Shown in pieces: positions 33,591 through 41,686 of a DNA stretch of 45,266 nt (the stretch's first letter is position 1; every line of letters starts with the position of its first letter). The DNA is taken from assembly GCA_900770215.1 (NCBI GenBank), contig CAAGJW010000054.1, positions 1-45,266 of the forward strand, written 5' to 3'. Source of the DNA: Bacteroidales bacterium (GTDB lineage: Bacteria; Bacteroidota; Bacteroidia; Bacteroidales; Muribaculaceae). A model generated the notes under the pieces. The model was not told the origin of the DNA. It saw nothing but the letters and a program-made list of their open reading frames with translations, and ran no database searches. The translations under genes and the position numbers were made by a program.

Positions 33591-36500
33591 ATGAAACATC
33601 TGCAAGTAATCAGAGCTTCGGCAGGATCGGGCAAGACTTTCACCCTGGCCAAGCTCTACATCGAGCAACTGCTGTGGTCGCAAGACCCCGCAACAGGCCG
33701 CTCGCAACTGCGCGCCACAGGCTGCAACTACCACGAGCACATGCTGGCCATCACCTTCACCAACAAGGCCACCAACGAGATGAAGCAACGCATCGTCGAC
33801 GAGCTCTACAAGCTCTCTATAGGCGAGGGGCAATATCTCGGCGACTACATAAGAGACCACGGCAACACCAAGGAGCAGATACAAGCCGCTGCGCAAAGCG
33901 CGCTCAAGGGCATACTGCATGGCTACACCCACTTCAACGTGAGCACTATCGACTCGTTTTTCCAAACTATTGTGCGCACCTTTGCCCACGAGCTGGGCTG
34001 CGATTACAACTACGAGGTGCAGCTCGACGAGAAATATGCCACCAGTCAAGCCTTGCTTGCCTTCATGCACGACCTGGGCCGAAATCCTGACGCTCCCATC
34101 GAGAAGTGGGTGAAAAGTTATGTAAACGCACAAGCCCAGAACGAGGGCAATTGGAATTTTTACAAGTATAACAGCCACTCGCGCAACAGCCTGCTCACAT
34201 TTGCCCAGTTTATCAACAAGGAGCAGTTCCGCGCCCACCACGAGCAAATCACTCATTACCTGAAAGAATTGCACAGGCTCACTGCATTTCAGAAGGCGAT
34301 AACGCAACAACGCACCGACTGCGAAAAATATTGCAACGACTTCGGGCTGCAGCTGCAAGCCTTTCTCGACAAGGCTGGCATTGATGCCAGTTTCATCAAA
34401 TCGGCACCAGTAAAAAAACTCTTAGGCATCGACCCTTCTCCACTGAACAACAACAACCTAAAGACACTGCGCAGCTACGATGACACTGCCCTGGACAAGA
34501 AGGTGCTATACAAGGGAAAAGTAGACCCCGACACGATCACAGCATGCAGCGGCAAGTTTGCGAGCCTCCTTGCCGAGTACCTCGACAACTACGACCGCTG
34601 GCAACTGCTCGACTCGCTGCTCAAAAACATATGGCGGCTGGGACTGCTGGGCAAGATCGACGCCAAGCTCCAGGAGATGAACCGCGACAACGAGAGCATC
34701 ATGATCTCCGACACCAACGAGCTGGTGGCCAAGACGCTCAAGGGCGACGTGCCCTTTGTGTACGAGCGCATGGGCTCATGGCTCAACAATTTCATGATCG
34801 ACGAGTTTCAAGACACAAGCACCAAGCAATATGAAAACTTCATCCCGCTGTTGAACGACAGCCTGGGCAACGGAAACGGCAACCTCATCATCGGCGACGA
34901 GAAGCAGAGCATCTACCGCTTCCGCGACAGCAACCCCGATATCTTGCAGAAGCGCCTGGGCAATGACTTCAAAGCCAACTACGACGACTCGACCCAGCTC
35001 AACACCAACTACCGCAGCCTGGAAAACATCGTCAAGTTTAACAACGCCTTCTTCAAGGAGCTGCTCGAAAACTACCCTGACAGCGAGGGTCACGGCAAGT
35101 TGCAGGCAACCTACAGCAACCTTGAGCAGGCTACAAGCCCCTCAGCCCGGGCCAACGAGCTGAAAGGCTACGTTAGGGTCAACTGCATCTACAGCCCCAA
35201 GAAGAAGTCGGACAGCAGCGATCTAAAAGCCAGTGAACAAGTGCTCGAACGCCTGCCGCAATACCTGCTCGACTTGAAGCGCAATCAAGGCTTCGAGTTC
35301 AACGACATGCTCATCTTGGTAAACCGCAACAAGGAGGGCAAGAGCATTGTAAAAAAGCTGCTGAGCCACAATGCCACGTGCGACAAGGATGACCGCATCG
35401 ACATCGTGTCGGGCGAGTCGCTGCTGCTGAGCAACAGCCCCTGCGTGCGCCTCATCGTGAGCGTGCTACGCTTCATCGACAGCACCCAATACCACAGCGA
35501 CGAGACCAACGACGAGCAATCAAGCAACGATGCAGCACATGAGAAGACCGCCGAAGAGTGGATGCTTGAGAAGCGACTGAGCGAGCAATTTCGCTACAAG
35601 ATGCTGCACGAGTTTGAAAAGCAACTGCGCGAGCAAGACGACGAGACGGCCAACTGCGGCCCGCTGCTGGCCCGGTGCTTTGACGACAACAACCCGTTGA
35701 GAGACGACACGGTGCAAAACCAAATCAAGGAGTACAACGACGAGATAAAAGTGCTCATGGCCGATGACGGCAAGGAAATGACCAGCTTGACCGGGCTGGT
35801 CGACAAAATCATCAAGGAGTACATGGCAGGCACCGACATCAGCGGCGACACCGCCTTCCTGCTCGCCTTCCAGAACCTTGTGCTCAATTTCTCGGCTCAA
35901 CGCAACTGCGGCGGCACTGTGCATGAGTTTCTCAAGTTCTGGGATGAGAAGAAAGACAAAGCCGCTGTACCCTCGGGCGACGGTGGCAACGCCGTCAACA
36001 TCATGACCATACACGCCTCCAAGGGGCTTGAGGCTCCCTGCGTCATCATCCCGTTTGCAAGCTGGACGATGGTAGACCCCGACGACATCACTTGGATTGA
36101 CCGGGAAACATGGGAAAACCTGAACAGCTCTTGCCAGCCCGCAACGGACACTGCATCAAGCCAAACCGGGAAAGACGACAATGTACCCCCTCTCATCCCG
36201 CTGAGCAGCAGTCTCATGCAAAAGGTGAGCGCTTTCAACAGCTACTATACCCAGCTCTATGAAGAAGACCTCATCGACAAGGTGAACAAAACCTATGTAG
36301 CCTTTACACGCCCCAGCCAGCAACTGCACATCTTTGTCATGAAGCCCGAGAAGAACACGGGCCACGACAGTATCGACCAGCTCATCATGAGCATCATGCC
36401 CCACATCGGCAAGATTGTGACCCACTACTGGCCCGAGCGGCATCCCGACGACACCGGCAAAGACGACGTCGTCGACTACTGGGAGCTGGGCTGTCCCGAG

Positions 36501-37124
36501 CCCTGCTACCACAAGAAGGGCAGCGACAACACGCAGTGCAGCAGCGACATGCCCGACTATGCCGTGAACTCGGCCTTGTCGAGACTCGAGGTGAAACTGC
36601 CCGAGTCGGCCACAGCCATGCAGCAGGCAGGCAACAGCATGCACAGCCTCATGAGCATGATCAAGCGCAAGGGCGATGAGAGACGGGCGCTGCGCTATGC
36701 ACAGCGCAGGCACCTGCTCGACACCAGCGAGCATGCCACATGGAACCTCGACAGGGCCAAGCGCACCATCGAGCACATGTATCACGACCCGCGCACACGC
36801 GACTGGTTTGACCCCGGCAACAAGGTGTACAACGAGCGCACAATCGTGGTCAAATCGGGCGACGGGCACACCACTAAACTGAAACGCCCCGACCACATCG
36901 TGGTGCGCCCCGACGGCACCACCATCGTGGTCGACTACAAGTTTGGCACAAGCCACGCCCCAGCCCAAGAGCGGGCCTACGTGAGGCAGGTGCAGCAATA
37001 CATTGCACTGCTCGTCGAGGCAGGCCACAATAAGGTCGAGGGCTACCTGTGGTATGTCGACAGCAACACCGTCGTGCCCGTGGCCGCCACTGGCAAGGGC
37101 CAACCGATGAGCCTTTTTCAATAG
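33591..37124 (+). CDS. AddA/RecB-like ATP-dependent helicase-nuclease (UvrD family)
   Basis: A 1177-residue DNA repair enzyme of the superfamily 1 helicases. Walker A is ASAGSGKT (9-16), motif Ia is AITFTNKATNEMKQRI, motif II is FMIDEFQDTSTKQ, then IIGDEKQSIYRFR, LNTNYRS, NIMTIHASKGLEAPCVII and YVAFTRPSQQLHI. The C-terminal PD-(D/E)xK nuclease shows RPDHIVV (Asp1101) and VVDYKFG (Asp1115, Lys1117). This is the AddA arrangement used to process double-strand ends for RecA. No AddB-type gene is adjacent, so the partner must lie elsewhere or be lacking. The start at 33591 places the Walker motif next to the N-terminus, as is usual. Confidence 0.93.
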   Translation: MKHLQVIRASAGSGKTFTLAKLYIEQLLWSQDPATGRSQLRATGCNYHEHMLAITFTNKATNEMKQRIVDELYKLSIGEGQYLGDYIRDHGNTKEQIQAAAQSALKGILHGYTHFNVSTIDSFFQTIVRTFAHELGCDYNYEVQLDEKYATSQALLAFMHDLGRNPDAPIEKWVKSYVNAQAQNEGNWNFYKYNSHSRNSLLTFAQFINKEQFRAHHEQITHYLKELHRLTAFQKAITQQRTDCEKYCNDFGLQLQAFLDKAGIDASFIKSAPVKKLLGIDPSPLNNNNLKTLRSYDDTALDKKVLYKGKVDPDTITACSGKFASLLAEYLDNYDRWQLLDSLLKNIWRLGLLGKIDAKLQEMNRDNESIMISDTNELVAKTLKGDVPFVYERMGSWLNNFMIDEFQDTSTKQYENFIPLLNDSLGNGNGNLIIGDEKQSIYRFRDSNPDILQKRLGNDFKANYDDSTQLNTNYRSLENIVKFNNAFFKELLENYPDSEGHGKLQATYSNLEQATSPSARANELKGYVRVNCIYSPKKKSDSSDLKASEQVLERLPQYLLDLKRNQGFEFNDMLILVNRNKEGKSIVKKLLSHNATCDKDDRIDIVSGESLLLSNSPCVRLIVSVLRFIDSTQYHSDETNDEQSSNDAAHEKTAEEWMLEKRLSEQFRYKMLHEFEKQLREQDDETANCGPLLARCFDDNNPLRDDTVQNQIKEYNDEIKVLMADDGKEMTSLTGLVDKIIKEYMAGTDISGDTAFLLAFQNLVLNFSAQRNCGGTVHEFLKFWDEKKDKAAVPSGDGGNAVNIMTIHASKGLEAPCVIIPFASWTMVDPDDITWIDRETWENLNSSCQPATDTASSQTGKDDNVPPLIPLSSSLMQKVSAFNSYYTQLYEEDLIDKVNKTYVAFTRPSQQLHIFVMKPEKNTGHDSIDQLIMSIMPHIGKIVTHYWPERHPDDTGKDDVVDYWELGCPEPCYHKKGSDNTQCSSDMPDYAVNSALSRLEVKLPESATAMQQAGNSMHSLMSMIKRKGDERRALRYAQRRHLLDTSEHATWNLDRAKRTIEHMYHDPRTRDWFDPGNKVYNERTIVVKSGDGHTTKLKRPDHIVVRPDGTTIVVDYKFGTSHAPAQERAYVRQVQQYIALLVEAGHNKVEGYLWYVDSNTVVPVAATGKGQPMSLFQ

Positions 37125-37176
37125 TTTTAATTTCTTAAAACTTGCCTGTGCAGTCGCGATTGACCAATCTTTTTAG

Positions 37177-37184
37177 TAACTTTG
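37177..37184 (+). promoter_or_regulatory. Candidate -7 box for argS
   Basis: TAACTTTG, 28 bases before the ATG at 37212; no clear -33 element. Confidence 0.5.
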
Positions 37185-37211
37185 TAGTTTGAAACAAATG
37201 ATTTAGGACCA

Positions 37212-38996
37212 ATGTCGATTGATAACATCTTAGCACAAGCTACCGCGCAGGCGGTCAAGGCACTGTACAACGCCGACTTTCCGGCAGAGCAGATCACGCC
37301 CACAACAACCAAGAAGGAATTTGAAGGCAACCTCACCATTGTGGTGTTTCCATTTCTCAAGGCTTCACACAAGCGCCCCGAGATCACCGCGCAGGAAATA
37401 GGCGACTATCTTGCGGCCCACTGCGATGCCGTTGAGAAATACAACGTCATCAAGGGCTTCCTTAACATCAGCATCAAGCCCGCATTCTGGACCGGCGTGC
37501 TGCAAAATGTGGCAGCCGACCCCGACTTCGGTTTCAAGAAAGTGACCCCCGAGAGCAAGCTGGTGATGATCGAGTACTCCTCGCCCAACACCAACAAGCC
37601 CCTGCACCTGGGACACGTGCGCAACAACCTGCTGGGCTACAGCCTGGCCCTGATCATGGCAGCCAACGGCAACAAGGTGATCAAGACCAACATTGTGAAC
37701 GACCGCGGCATCCACATATGCAAGTCGATGCTCGCCTGGCTCAAGTGGGGCAACGGCGTCACCCCCGAGTCGTCGGGCAAGAAGGGCGACCACCTGATAG
37801 GCGACTTCTATGTAGAATTTGACAAGCACTACAAGCAAGAAGTGAGCGAACTCATGGCCAAGGGCATGAGCAAGGAAGAAGCCGAGAAAGAGGCTCCGCT
37901 CATCAAGGAAGCCCACGCCATGCTCAAGAAATGGGAAGACGGCGACCCCGATGTGCGTGCCTTGTGGCAGAAGATGAACAGCTGGGTATATGCCGGTTTT
38001 GACGAAACCTACAAGCGCCTGGGCGTGAGCTTCGACAAGATATACTATGAGAGCAACACCTATCTCGAAGGCAAGAAAAAAGTGCTCGAAGGCCTCGACA
38101 AAGGCTTGTTCTACCGCAAAGACGACGGCTCGGTGTGGGCCGACCTCACCAGCGACGGCCTCGACCAGAAGCTGCTGCTGCGCAGCGACGGCACCTCGGT
38201 CTACATGACCCAGGACATAGGCACAGCCAAGTTGCGCTTTGAGGACTACCCTATCGACCAGATGATCTATGTAGTGGGAAATGAGCAGAACTACCACTTC
38301 CAAGTGCTGTCGATACTGCTCGACCGCCTGGGCTTCAAGTGGGGCAAAGACCTGATACACTTCTCCTACGGCATGGTGGAGCTGCCCAACGGCAAGATGA
38401 AGTCGCGCGAGGGCACCGTGGTCGATGCCGACGACCTCATGGACGAGATGATAGCACAAGCCAAGCAGGTGAGCAAAGACCGCAACATCGTGGCCGACAT
38501 GAGCGAGCAAGAGCGCGACAACGTGATGCGCATCATAGGCCTCGGAGCACTCAAGTACTTCATTCTCAAGGTCGACCCGCGCAAGAACATGCTTTTCAAC
38601 CCGGCCGAGTCGATCGACTTCAACGGCAACACGGGCCCCTTTGTGCAATACACCTATGCACGCATCCAGAGCGTACTGCGCAAGAGCAACGCAGCCGACC
38701 GTGCAGTCGACTTCGGCAGCTATGAGCCCAACGAGAAGGAAATCGACCTGATACAGCACATCACCGACTTTGCCACCGTGGTGAGCGAGGCCGGGCGCAC
38801 CTACAGCCCTGCCCTGGTGGCCAACTACGTGTTTGACCTGGCCAAGACCTACAACCAGTTCTACCACGACTACAGCATCCTCAGGGAAGAAGATGCACGG
38901 GTGCGGGCCTTCCGCCTGCAGCTGTCGGCAACAGTGGGCTCGCTCATCAAGCGAGGATTCGGGCTGCTGGGCATCGAGGTGCCCGACCGCATGTAG
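37212..38996 (+). CDS. argS: Arginyl-tRNA synthetase
   Basis: A 594-residue class I aminoacyl-tRNA synthetase that charges tRNA-Arg with arginine. The N-terminal Add-1 domain is present (residues 1-110). The HIGH motif appears as SPNTNKPLHLGHVRNN, the KMSKS-equivalent as NGKMKSREGTVV, and FNGNTGPFVQYTYAR lies before the C-terminal DALR anticodon-binding domain, which ends LLGIEVPDRM. Length is normal. It has its own promoter candidate in the 87-base gap after the helicase gene. Confidence 0.98.
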   Translation: MSIDNILAQATAQAVKALYNADFPAEQITPTTTKKEFEGNLTIVVFPFLKASHKRPEITAQEIGDYLAAHCDAVEKYNVIKGFLNISIKPAFWTGVLQNVAADPDFGFKKVTPESKLVMIEYSSPNTNKPLHLGHVRNNLLGYSLALIMAANGNKVIKTNIVNDRGIHICKSMLAWLKWGNGVTPESSGKKGDHLIGDFYVEFDKHYKQEVSELMAKGMSKEEAEKEAPLIKEAHAMLKKWEDGDPDVRALWQKMNSWVYAGFDETYKRLGVSFDKIYYESNTYLEGKKKVLEGLDKGLFYRKDDGSVWADLTSDGLDQKLLLRSDGTSVYMTQDIGTAKLRFEDYPIDQMIYVVGNEQNYHFQVLSILLDRLGFKWGKDLIHFSYGMVELPNGKMKSREGTVVDADDLMDEMIAQAKQVSKDRNIVADMSEQERDNVMRIIGLGALKYFILKVDPRKNMLFNPAESIDFNGNTGPFVQYTYARIQSVLRKSNAADRAVDFGSYEPNEKEIDLIQHITDFATVVSEAGRTYSPALVANYVFDLAKTYNQFYHDYSILREEDARVRAFRLQLSATVGSLIKRGFGLLGIEVPDRM

Positions 38997-39015
38997 AGGC
39001 ACACCATAAAAAATG

Positions 39016-39031
39016 TGGCACGCTATTTGCA
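39016..39031 (+). promoter_or_regulatory. Sigma-54 (RpoN) type -24/-12 promoter before the Bax inhibitor-1 gene
   Basis: TGGCACG (39016-39022), four bases, then TTGCA (39027-39031), with GG and GC exactly 10 bases apart. This matches the RpoN consensus TGGCACG-N4-TTGCW at all core positions. The predicted transcription start is near 39042, about 41 bases before the ATG. No TAnnTTTG box lies in the 86-base gap. Confidence 0.75.
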
Positions 39032-39082
39032 TTACACGAATATTAGTGAATTAAGAATAAAACACATCTAAAACATAAAATT

Positions 39083-39841
39083 ATGAACGGATACAACAAC
39101 ATCTACGACCAAGAGCGCAACGGGCAGCCCGTCTACGGCTACGGCAGCGCCCCTGCCCTTGAAAACGAATTGACGCTGAGCGCCTATGTGGGCAAGATCA
39201 TGCGCCGCGTGTTTGGCAAGATGACCCTGGGCCTGCTGCTCACAGCCGTGATCTCGATGCTGGTGGCCAGCAACCAGGCACTCATCATGACCTTGTTCCA
39301 GCACAGTTGGATGATGTGGGGGCTCATCATTGCCGAGTTTGCCGTGGTGCTGCTGCTCTCGGCACGCATCAACAAGATGCGGGCCTCGACGGCGACACTC
39401 ATGTTCTACCTCTATGCCCTGCTCACAGGGATCACCCTCACACCCATTTTCTTTGTTTACAGCGGTGCAGCCATCGTGAAGACCTTCTTCATCACCGCAG
39501 GCACATTTGGCATCATGGCCACCTATGGCTACCTGACCCGTAAAGACCTGTCCAGGATGGGTTCCATCCTGTTTATGGTACTCATAGGGCTCATCGTGGT
39601 ATCTATTGTCAACATCTTCATGCACAGCAGCATGCTCGACTGGATCATCAGCCTGGTGGGCGTGGCAGTGTTTATTGGCCTCACCGCCTGGGACACCCAG
39701 AAGATCAAGCAGATGGCAGCCGAGACCGTGGGCGAGGAAAATGTGAGCAAAGTGGCTACAATAGGCGCACTTGAGCTCTATCTCGACTTCATCAACCTGT
39801 TCTTGTACTTGCTGCGCATCTTCGGCGGCAACCGCAACTAA
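39083..39841 (+). CDS. Bax inhibitor-1/YccA family membrane protein
   Basis: A 252-residue inner-membrane protein with seven hydrophobic segments. A soluble N-terminus of about 30 residues is followed by VGKIMRRVFGKMTLGLLLTA, and the family marks are LYALLTGITLTPIFFVY, FGIMATYGYLTRKDLSRMG, FIGLTAWDTQKIKQMA and the C-terminal GALELYLDFINLFLYLLRIF. The aspartates in the last two segments correspond to the pH-sensing acidic pair of bacterial BI-1 calcium-leak proteins such as YetJ. It is monocistronic, with a sigma-54 promoter in front and a hairpin behind. The physiological role in bacteria is poorly defined. Confidence 0.94.
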   Translation: MNGYNNIYDQERNGQPVYGYGSAPALENELTLSAYVGKIMRRVFGKMTLGLLLTAVISMLVASNQALIMTLFQHSWMMWGLIIAEFAVVLLLSARINKMRASTATLMFYLYALLTGITLTPIFFVYSGAAIVKTFFITAGTFGIMATYGYLTRKDLSRMGSILFMVLIGLIVVSIVNIFMHSSMLDWIISLVGVAVFIGLTAWDTQKIKQMAAETVGEENVSKVATIGALELYLDFINLFLYLLRIFGGNRN

Positions 39842-39892
39842 ATCAAGCTCTGGTTGCAGCACGCCAGCAGCAACCAGCAATAATAAACATGA

Positions 39893-39926
39893 GAGGGTGT
39901 GCCCAGGATTGGGGCACACCCTCTTG
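39893..39926. terminator. Hairpin terminator between two convergent genes
   Basis: A perfect 12-base stem, GAGGGTGTGCCC (39893-39904) with GGGCACACCCTC (39912-39923) and a 7-base loop, followed by TTGTTGTTG on the rightward strand. It probably serves both convergent genes. Confidence 0.75.
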
Positions 39927-39967
39927 TTGTTGTGAAATGGGGCGACAGCTCGGCGTCACTTGAACAC

Positions 39968-41605
39968 CTATCGGCGGGCCTTGCGATGGGTCGTCACCTT
40001 GCGGGGGGCGCTGTCGCTGGAGTAGAGCTTCACGTCGCCAGTCCACTTGCCAGTATAGGCGTTGCCGGCATCGTCCTTGCAGTTGAAGGTGAACGTGTAG
40101 ATGCCATCGACCTGCGAGATGGTGATTGTGCCCTCGTTCAAGGCACCCAGCTCGGTGAAGGCGCCGTCGGCAGTGCGCGTGTCGCAGTTGCCATACCAAG
40201 AGTAGAGCATGTCGCGGCTATAGTTGAGTGCCGCCGGGAAGGCCGTTGCAGGCGAGGCATCGAAGGTGAGGTTGAACGTGCCTGTGGGAATCTTGTTCTT
40301 GAACGACTTATCGGCCAGGATCTCGAAGGTAACGTAGTCGCCAGTCTTTGCATCGAGATTGAGTTGGAATCCCCAGGAATTGTACTGCTCATAGAGATAA
40401 TTCTCCATGAAGAGAGCCACGGTGGTGGCATTGGCCGGGATGTTGAGCGCAACGTTCTTCCTGTTGGTGCTATAGGGGCGGACGGGCTTAGACTTGTCGT
40501 TGTCGTTTTTGTTGGCAAGATTGAGGTTGCCATAGAAGTAAGCCTTAAATTCAAGGCCCTCGCCGTCGATGCAGTCGAAGATGATGCGGTCTTTGTCGCC
40601 AATGTGGGTAACGATCACCTTGCCCGACTTGATCGTCCTGACCTCGGTCTCGCCGCTGGTGTTGTCCTCGATGTAGAAGCCCGAGTTGTAGAACATGCCC
40701 CACACCTCGCTGCTTGAGCCTTCCTTGATGAGCATGGGCACAAAGAGGTAGCTTTGAGCGCGGTCGGGGGTCACCTTGTACACGCCTTCGGCCAGTCGGG
40801 GTGTGGGCGTGTTGTAGTCGGCCAGCTTGGGCATGAAGATGCTCATGGTGAGCTTCTGCCCTTTCTTCCATTTCCCGTCGGCGTCAAACTCGCCTGCATA
40901 GAGGGTGACTGTGGCATCGTCGCAGTGAGGGTTGTACCAGTTGCCGTAGTAGGAGCCTTCGCCCTTAGGAAATTCCATGCCCAGGTCGCCCTTCCCAGCC
41001 TTGGGAAGCACAAAGGTGTGGCCGTTGTAGGTGATAATGACCGAGTACTCATCTTCGGTGATGGTCAAGTCGATGGGTTTCTCCACTCCCACAGCCTTGA
41101 CGGGATTGCCCTGTGCATCGGTCACAATCATCCAGGTCTTTCCGCCATCGGCACTCATTTCCCAGCAGCCGTCGGTGTTGACGCGCAACACGGGCTTCAC
41201 GCCTTGTGCGCCGTCGGCAGCTATCTTGTCGCCATTGGCATTACGCATGAAGTCGCCATTGATGGTCCAGTAGAGTTTGCCATCGTCGTCGGTCTTCACC
41301 CCTATCTCGGGCGACTTGCCGTCGACGGCATTCTTGACCACGATTGCCGTTCCGTCGCTGAAGGTGAGGATATAGGCCGAGCCGTCCTTGGTGGGCACGC
41401 ATGCCACCACCTTCAGGTTCTGCTCCTGGGCTTCGATGAGGCCTTGCAGCATCTTGATGTTGTCGTTGGCCTGCTTCACCAGTTCCTCCAGGGTTTGTAA
41501 ACGCTGCTCGTGGTCGTCGAGTCGGTGATTCACATCGTCGAGATCGGTACATGCGCTTGCAAAGAGCAAGGGCAGTAACAACAATAATCCAAATAATTTT
41601 TTCAT
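39968..41605 (-). CDS. Lipoprotein with coiled coil and PL29-type N-terminal region
   Basis: A 545-residue exported lipoprotein: the signal LFGLLLLLPLLFASAC has a lipobox-like end at Cys19. A short coiled coil follows (VNHRLDDHEQRLQTLEELV), then LTFSDGTAIVVKNAVDGKSP and VLRVNTDGCWEMSADGGKTW, which are the pattern of the DUF4988/PL29 N-terminal domain common in Bacteroidales surface lipoproteins. The C-terminal 330 residues are beta-rich and unrecognised; no lyase active site could be assigned, so polysaccharide binding or cleavage is speculative. It follows the M6 protease gene by 81 bases on the same strand with no good promoter between. Confidence 0.75.
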   Translation of the reverse strand: MKKLFGLLLLLPLLFASACTDLDDVNHRLDDHEQRLQTLEELVKQANDNIKMLQGLIEAQEQNLKVVACVPTKDGSAYILTFSDGTAIVVKNAVDGKSPEIGVKTDDDGKLYWTINGDFMRNANGDKIAADGAQGVKPVLRVNTDGCWEMSADGGKTWMIVTDAQGNPVKAVGVEKPIDLTITEDEYSVIITYNGHTFVLPKAGKGDLGMEFPKGEGSYYGNWYNPHCDDATVTLYAGEFDADGKWKKGQKLTMSIFMPKLADYNTPTPRLAEGVYKVTPDRAQSYLFVPMLIKEGSSSEVWGMFYNSGFYIEDNTSGETEVRTIKSGKVIVTHIGDKDRIIFDCIDGEGLEFKAYFYGNLNLANKNDNDKSKPVRPYSTNRKNVALNIPANATTVALFMENYLYEQYNSWGFQLNLDAKTGDYVTFEILADKSFKNKIPTGTFNLTFDASPATAFPAALNYSRDMLYSWYGNCDTRTADGAFTELGALNEGTITISQVDGIYTFTFNCKDDAGNAYTGKWTGDVKLYSSDSAPRKVTTHRKARR

Positions 41606-41686
41606 TGTGTCAGTTTAATAGTTGAATAATAGTTTGTGTAAAGTAACAATATATAGAAGATGTTTCTTTTCTAAGGCATTGCAGCC

